Shown here: positions 7,671-11,079 of the stretch, one piece after another
Layout of the letters: the number at the start of each line of letters is the position of its first letter
How positions within the stretch are numbered: position 1 is the stretch's first letter
Source: Lachnospiraceae bacterium
Lineage (GTDB): Bacteria > Bacillota > Clostridia > Lachnospirales > Lachnospiraceae
Assembly (NCBI GenBank): GCA_024697505.1
Contig: JAILFQ010000363.1
Location: forward strand, 1-11,079
DNA: 11,079 nt
Direction: 5' to 3'
Translations under genes and position numbers: made by a program
Notes under the pieces: generated by a model
The model's database searches: none
The model's input: only the letters and a program-made list of their open reading frames with translations
Told to the model about the DNA's origin: nothing

Positions 7671-7676
7671 GGGGGG
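7669..7676 (+). promoter_or_regulatory. G-run ribosome binding site (AAGGGGGG) for the DUF5696 gene
   Basis: AAGGGGGG overlaps the preceding TAA stop and lies 5 bases before the ATG at 7682. Again there is no GGAGG core. It fixes the start ahead of the lysine-rich N-terminus. Confidence 0.55.
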
Positions 7677-7681
7677 CCGGC

Positions 7682-10048
7682 ATGAAAAAAGAAAAAGCAG
7701 AAAAAATAAAGCTTCCCATGAGTCTTACCAAGCGCCTGGTTCTTACCCTTTTGTGTATTGCGGCAGTTGCCTTTGTAATCTACTTTTTATACTACGTAAT
7801 ACACTACACGGCTTATAAGGAGTACAAAAAATATCTTACTTCATATGAGTACGAGGAAGGAACAGAGTTTAAGGCTGTAAGGGAAAGCAAAACATCTGTA
7901 GAGGGAATGGTACTGGTTGCGGAAAACGACTACCTTAAGCTATATACAGATACAAAAACGGCAAATGTAGCGGTTTACGACAAGAGAGACGGATCAATAA
8001 CCTACGCCTGTCCTACCAACGCGGACGAGGATACGGTTGCCAAAACGGCTAACAAAAACTACTTAAAGTCTCAAATGATAGTGGGCTACTACAATTCGGA
8101 TGTTAAATACAATACCCTGGATACATACAGTCAGTGTGTAAAAAAAGGTCAGTTTACATATGAGTCTGTAAAAAACGGTATCAGATACAACTATACGATC
8201 GGCGATACCTCAACAACCAAAGAGGGTGCAGAAAAGATTTATTTCGAGATTCCTTTGGAGTACAGACTTGTGGAGGATGGAATAGAAGTTTCTATTCCAA
8301 GCGGAAAGATTGTAGAGCATGGCGGAGCATCGGTCAGCAGAATACAGCTTTTAAGATATTTTGGAGCGGCATCGGATAAAGAAACAGGATACACGGTAGT
8401 TCCGAATGCTTCCGGATCCATTATTTACTTTAACAACGGAAAGGCTTCTGCGGATAGTTATTCCCAGTATGTATACGATATAGACCCGCTTATTGCCAAC
8501 TACAATACACTGGAAAATACAAATGCGGCAAGGCTTCCTATTTTCGGAATATGCAGAGAAGACAGAAGTATCCTGGCCTCCGTTGAGGACGGTGCATCGC
8601 TTGCAAATATTACTTCTGTGGTTTCCGGAAAATTTAACAATTACAACTTTACATATCCTACTTTCGTTTTAAGAAACGTAGATAACCTGAGAATGTTCGG
8701 AAATGCCAAAACGGACGTGTATGTACTTGAAAAGGACATTTACGATGTAAACCTCAGAATGAGATACACTTTCCTGGCAAACGATTCCACAGGTTATTCG
8801 GGAGTTGCAAACTATTACAGAAACAGACTTATTAAAGAAGGCGTTCTTACACTTAACGGTGAGAGCGGAGATATACCTTTTTACTACGATGTAATTGCCG
8901 GTGTTAAAGAAACGGCCCACTTCCTCGGAGTAAGTTACTTGCACGTTTTCTCTATGACAGATTTTGATGAAGCGGAGGAAATGGCAAAGTACTTTTCCGA
9001 AAAGGGAATAGCAAACCAGGTTATGAACATTCAGGGCTGGTTTAACGGCGGTTATTACAACAACATGCCGGACGACATAGACGTTATTAACAAGCTGGGA
9101 GGCAGAAAAGGCCTTGTTTCTCTTGATAAGACCCTTTCGGAACTTGGCGGAAAGCTTTTTGCGGATGTTGCGGTAAACAAAGTAAGCTTTGCGGCAACAG
9201 ACTTTAACTACACAGCGGAAAGTTCCAGATATTACGGTGCCGGTTATGTTGCAGCTTTCGGACTTGTAGATCCTACAACTTTAAGAAATACAACAGGACT
9301 CGGCTACTACGAGAACAGGTATGACATCCTTTCTCCAAGGTACCTGCCAAGATACATCAACGGCTTTACAAAAGACCTGAAAAAACTGGATATTAACGGC
9401 GTATCTCTAAGAGACCTGGGAAGTACGCTTTCCTCGGATAAAAAGAGAACCAATATAATAGACAGAGAACAGGCACTGGATGTTACGCTTGCGCAGTTTA
9501 ACAAACTTACCGAAGCAGGTAAGCAAATGATGGTTAACGAAGCTAACGCTTACGCTTTTGCATATGCCAGCGACGTTACAAACGTTCCTTTGAACGGCAA
9601 CAACTACTTCATTATTGATGAGGACATACCGCTTTACCAGATGATACTGCACGGATGCATAGATTACTCGTCCACGCTCCTCAATTTTGAGGATACGGAC
9701 AATATGGATACGGTAATTCTGGAGCTTATAGAAACAGGCACATCTCCTCATTACGTGTTTACCGAAGAAGAATCCAACCTTATGAAGGAAACGGGGCTTA
9801 ACCGTTTCTATGCAACAACCTTCAAAACCTGGTCGGATGAAGCGCTTGCCACATATTCCAGGGTGAACGAAGCGCTTAAATACGTAAACGGTGCGGAAAT
9901 GGTTGAGCACGAGATACTTGATAAGGGGGTAAGAAGGGTTACTTATTCCAACGGAGTTAAGATTTACATAAATTACAACAAGGATGCGGTAACTGCGGAC
10001 GGATTAAAAATAGACGGAATGTCTTACAGATTGGAGGGGGTTAGATGA
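7682..10048 (+). CDS. DUF5696-type membrane-anchored putative glycosidase
   Basis: This is an uncharacterised surface protein with a glycosidase-like plan. A Lys-rich N-terminus precedes one membrane segment at ~19-41 with no cleavage site, so it is likely a signal anchor with the bulk outside. A Tyr/Lys-rich juxtamembrane stretch follows (residues 43-60). Residues ~75-365 are mostly beta and resemble the N-terminal sandwich of large glycosidases. Residues ~400-735 look like a barrel, with alternating strands and helices, ending in a beta-rich tail at ~738-788. Candidate catalytic acids at strand ends are Asp578 (GVSLRDLGS), Glu620 (MMVNEANAYAF) and Asp646/Glu647/Asp648 (IIDEDIPLYQMILHG); the last segment resembles glycosidase substrate-cleft loops. 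The final TGA overlaps the next permease start by 4 bases, coupling it to transport. The family name is from memory; enzyme activity is inference. Confidence 0.75.
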   Translation: MKKEKAEKIKLPMSLTKRLVLTLLCIAAVAFVIYFLYYVIHYTAYKEYKKYLTSYEYEEGTEFKAVRESKTSVEGMVLVAENDYLKLYTDTKTANVAVYDKRDGSITYACPTNADEDTVAKTANKNYLKSQMIVGYYNSDVKYNTLDTYSQCVKKGQFTYESVKNGIRYNYTIGDTSTTKEGAEKIYFEIPLEYRLVEDGIEVSIPSGKIVEHGGASVSRIQLLRYFGAASDKETGYTVVPNASGSIIYFNNGKASADSYSQYVYDIDPLIANYNTLENTNAARLPIFGICREDRSILASVEDGASLANITSVVSGKFNNYNFTYPTFVLRNVDNLRMFGNAKTDVYVLEKDIYDVNLRMRYTFLANDSTGYSGVANYYRNRLIKEGVLTLNGESGDIPFYYDVIAGVKETAHFLGVSYLHVFSMTDFDEAEEMAKYFSEKGIANQVMNIQGWFNGGYYNNMPDDIDVINKLGGRKGLVSLDKTLSELGGKLFADVAVNKVSFAATDFNYTAESSRYYGAGYVAAFGLVDPTTLRNTTGLGYYENRYDILSPRYLPRYINGFTKDLKKLDINGVSLRDLGSTLSSDKKRTNIIDREQALDVTLAQFNKLTEAGKQMMVNEANAYAFAYASDVTNVPLNGNNYFIIDEDIPLYQMILHGCIDYSSTLLNFEDTDNMDTVILELIETGTSPHYVFTEEESNLMKETGLNRFYATTFKTWSDEALATYSRVNEALKYVNGAEMVEHEILDKGVRRVTYSNGVKIYINYNKDAVTADGLKIDGMSYRLEGVR
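10033..10040 (+). promoter_or_regulatory. Ribosome binding site GGAGGGGG for the third permease
   Basis: GGAGGGGG lies within the last DUF5696 codons and supports the overlapping ATG at 10045. With the ATGA overlap it indicates coupled translation. Confidence 0.6.
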
Positions 10049-10983
10049 GCGAAGAAGTAAAGACCAAAAAGAAAAAACATCTCTCCCTTGCCAAGAAGAG
10101 GATGAGGGCCGGATATCTTTTCATACTTCCATGGTTTATAGGCTTTTTAGTCTTCTATGTAAGATCTGTGGTGCTTTCGGTAGAGTTCTCTCTTTCCGAA
10201 CTTAGTATGCCGGCAGGCGGCGGAAGATACGAATTAACCTTTGTGGGTCTGCAAAATATAATGTATGCCTTCAGGGAGCATGGAACTTTTAAGCAGGTAC
10301 TTACATCTTCGGTAATGAATATGCTTGTGGATGTACCGCTTATAACATTCTTCAGTTTGTTTATGGCGATGCTGCTTAATAAGCCGTTTAAAGGAAGGGC
10401 AATTGTAAGAGCGATCTTCTTCCTTCCTATAATACTCAGTTCCGGAGCGGTTACAGACGCAATAGAGGTTGCGGAAACAATGGTTGCCGGAGGTGTTTCG
10501 GCACAGGCTCAGGAAACGGCGGCAGCCAGCACGGCGCTTGCTTTTGATATTGACTACCTTATAGACATGTTTGTAAAGCTGGGGCTTCCGTCCACAATGC
10601 TTGGCTATGTAAGCCAGGCGGTGGTTAGGATTAACGACATAATCTCCGAATCCGGCGTACAGATAATCATATTTATTGCGGCACTTCAGTCTATACCTTC
10701 TTCCATGTACGAAGTTGCAAAGATTGAAGGTGCTACGGCATACGAAACCTTCTGGAAGGTAACTTTCCCAATGGTTATGCCGCACATTATTACAAATGTT
10801 GTTTATACCATCGTGGACAGATTTACGGAAAGTGAAGTTGTAGAACTTGCTTATTCAACTACCTTTACAACTCAGAACTGGGGACTGGGTTCAGTGTTCT
10901 CCCTGGTAAGTACCGTAATAACCTGTGCAATACTTGTAATAGTCTGTCGAATACTTCAGAAACGCACATTCTACTATAACTAA
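10045..10983 (+). CDS. Carbohydrate ABC transporter permease, MalF/UgpA-like, diverged subclass
   Basis: This is a second first-position permease, separate from the 3683-4642 one. It has 312 residues with a very basic tail (KTKKKKHLSLAKKRMR). Membrane segments lie near 23-47, 89-112, 119-138, 204-216, 248-259 and 284-304. The EAA loop is at ~222-244 (MYEVAKIEGATAYETFWKVTFP), where EVA replaces EAA. The extracellular segment between the third and fourth membrane helices (~139-203) is Ala-rich and about 15 residues longer than in the first permease. It also lacks the usual Trp-containing pattern. SGVQIIIFIAALQSIPSSMYE before the EAA loop is a feature I associate with the permeases that accompany DUF5696 proteins. 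It begins inside the DUF5696 stop (ATGA), and a partner gene begins 17 bases downstream. Confidence 0.92.
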   Translation: MSEEVKTKKKKHLSLAKKRMRAGYLFILPWFIGFLVFYVRSVVLSVEFSLSELSMPAGGGRYELTFVGLQNIMYAFREHGTFKQVLTSSVMNMLVDVPLITFFSLFMAMLLNKPFKGRAIVRAIFFLPIILSSGAVTDAIEVAETMVAGGVSAQAQETAAASTALAFDIDYLIDMFVKLGLPSTMLGYVSQAVVRINDIISESGVQIIIFIAALQSIPSSMYEVAKIEGATAYETFWKVTFPMVMPHIITNVVYTIVDRFTESEVVELAYSTTFTTQNWGLGSVFSLVSTVITCAILVIVCRILQKRTFYYN

Positions 10984-10985
10984 GG

Positions 10986-10993
10986 AAAGGAGG
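10986..10993 (+). promoter_or_regulatory. Strong ribosome binding site AAAGGAGG for the last gene
   Basis: AAAGGAGG lies 7 bases before the ATG at 11001, which supports a real start there although only 26 codons are visible. Confidence 0.75.
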
Positions 10994-11000
10994 AATAAAC

Positions 11001-11079
11001 ATGGTAAATGTTACGGTTAAGGACCAGATAAAAAAAGTCGGAAGAATGCTCAAAGATCCGTATGAAACAAGAACTCTTA
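11001..11079 (+). CDS. Start of a further gene, probably the MalG-type partner permease (cut by window end)
   Basis: Only 26 codons are present, running off the window. The residues MVNVTVKDQIKKVGRMLKD are hydrophilic and basic, as in the cytoplasmic tail before the first membrane helix of a permease. A strong ribosome binding site and a 17-base gap after a MalF-type permease fit the normal order of a permease pair. No membrane segment or EAA loop is visible, so the identity rests on position alone. Confidence 0.55.
   Translation, partial: MVNVTVKDQIKKVGRMLKDPYETRTL

Noticed and set aside
9407..9910. Long open frame on the minus strand (167 codons) inside the DUF5696 gene
   Set aside because: It lies fully within a well-supported gene, has no ribosome binding site or family-like pattern, and is Cys/Val/Arg-rich in the manner of antisense frames.
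10234..10785. Long open frame on the minus strand (183 codons) inside the third permease gene
   Set aside because: It is antisense to a firmly assigned permease, and the composition (many Cys, Arg and Tyr) is not that of a real protein.

Overview
The window is one stretch of a single, tightly packed, plus-strand operon for uptake and surface processing of a polysaccharide. It looks like a low-to-moderate GC Gram-positive bacterium of the Clostridia, most likely Lachnospiraceae-like. The reasons are a GC content near 40% by spot count, heavy use of AGA arginine codons, strong AGGAGG-type ribosome binding sites, and the protein families present. The genus cannot be fixed from the sequence alone. 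Every gene is on the plus strand. Gaps are 11-18 bases or the genes overlap by 4-8 bases. I see no terminator, promoter, RNA gene, mobile element or CRISPR array, and no gene-free stretch longer than 18 bases.

Layout: (1) 3-668 is the C-terminal part of a family GH26 glycosidase (beta-mannanase type) with both catalytic glutamates present. (2) 687-3665 is a very large (992 aa) extracellular solute-binding protein. It carries two repeated beta-sandwich modules and a helical segment in front of a MalE-type binding domain. (3) 3683-4642 and 4639-5541 are a MalF-type and MalG-type permease pair. (4) 5555-7045 is a secreted six-bladed NHL-type propeller with TPR-like helices and a C-terminal membrane anchor. 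(5) 7038-7670 is a Yip1-family integral membrane protein. (6) 7682-10048 is a signal-anchored DUF5696-type protein that reads like an uncharacterised glycosidase. (7) 10045-10983 is another MalF-type permease. (8) 11001 to the window end is the first 26 codons of the next gene, probably a second MalG-type permease.

How they may work together (inference): the GH26 enzyme cuts a beta-mannan-like chain, the oversized binding protein captures fragments, and the first permease pair imports them. Between the two transporter halves lies a three-gene membrane cassette (NHL propeller, Yip1, DUF5696) with unknown role. It may form a surface complex that scaffolds, senses or trims glycan next to the permeases. 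No ATPase is present, so a shared MsmX-type ATPase encoded elsewhere is likely. The cassette embedded between two permease sets served by one visible binding protein is the most interesting and least described part of the window.
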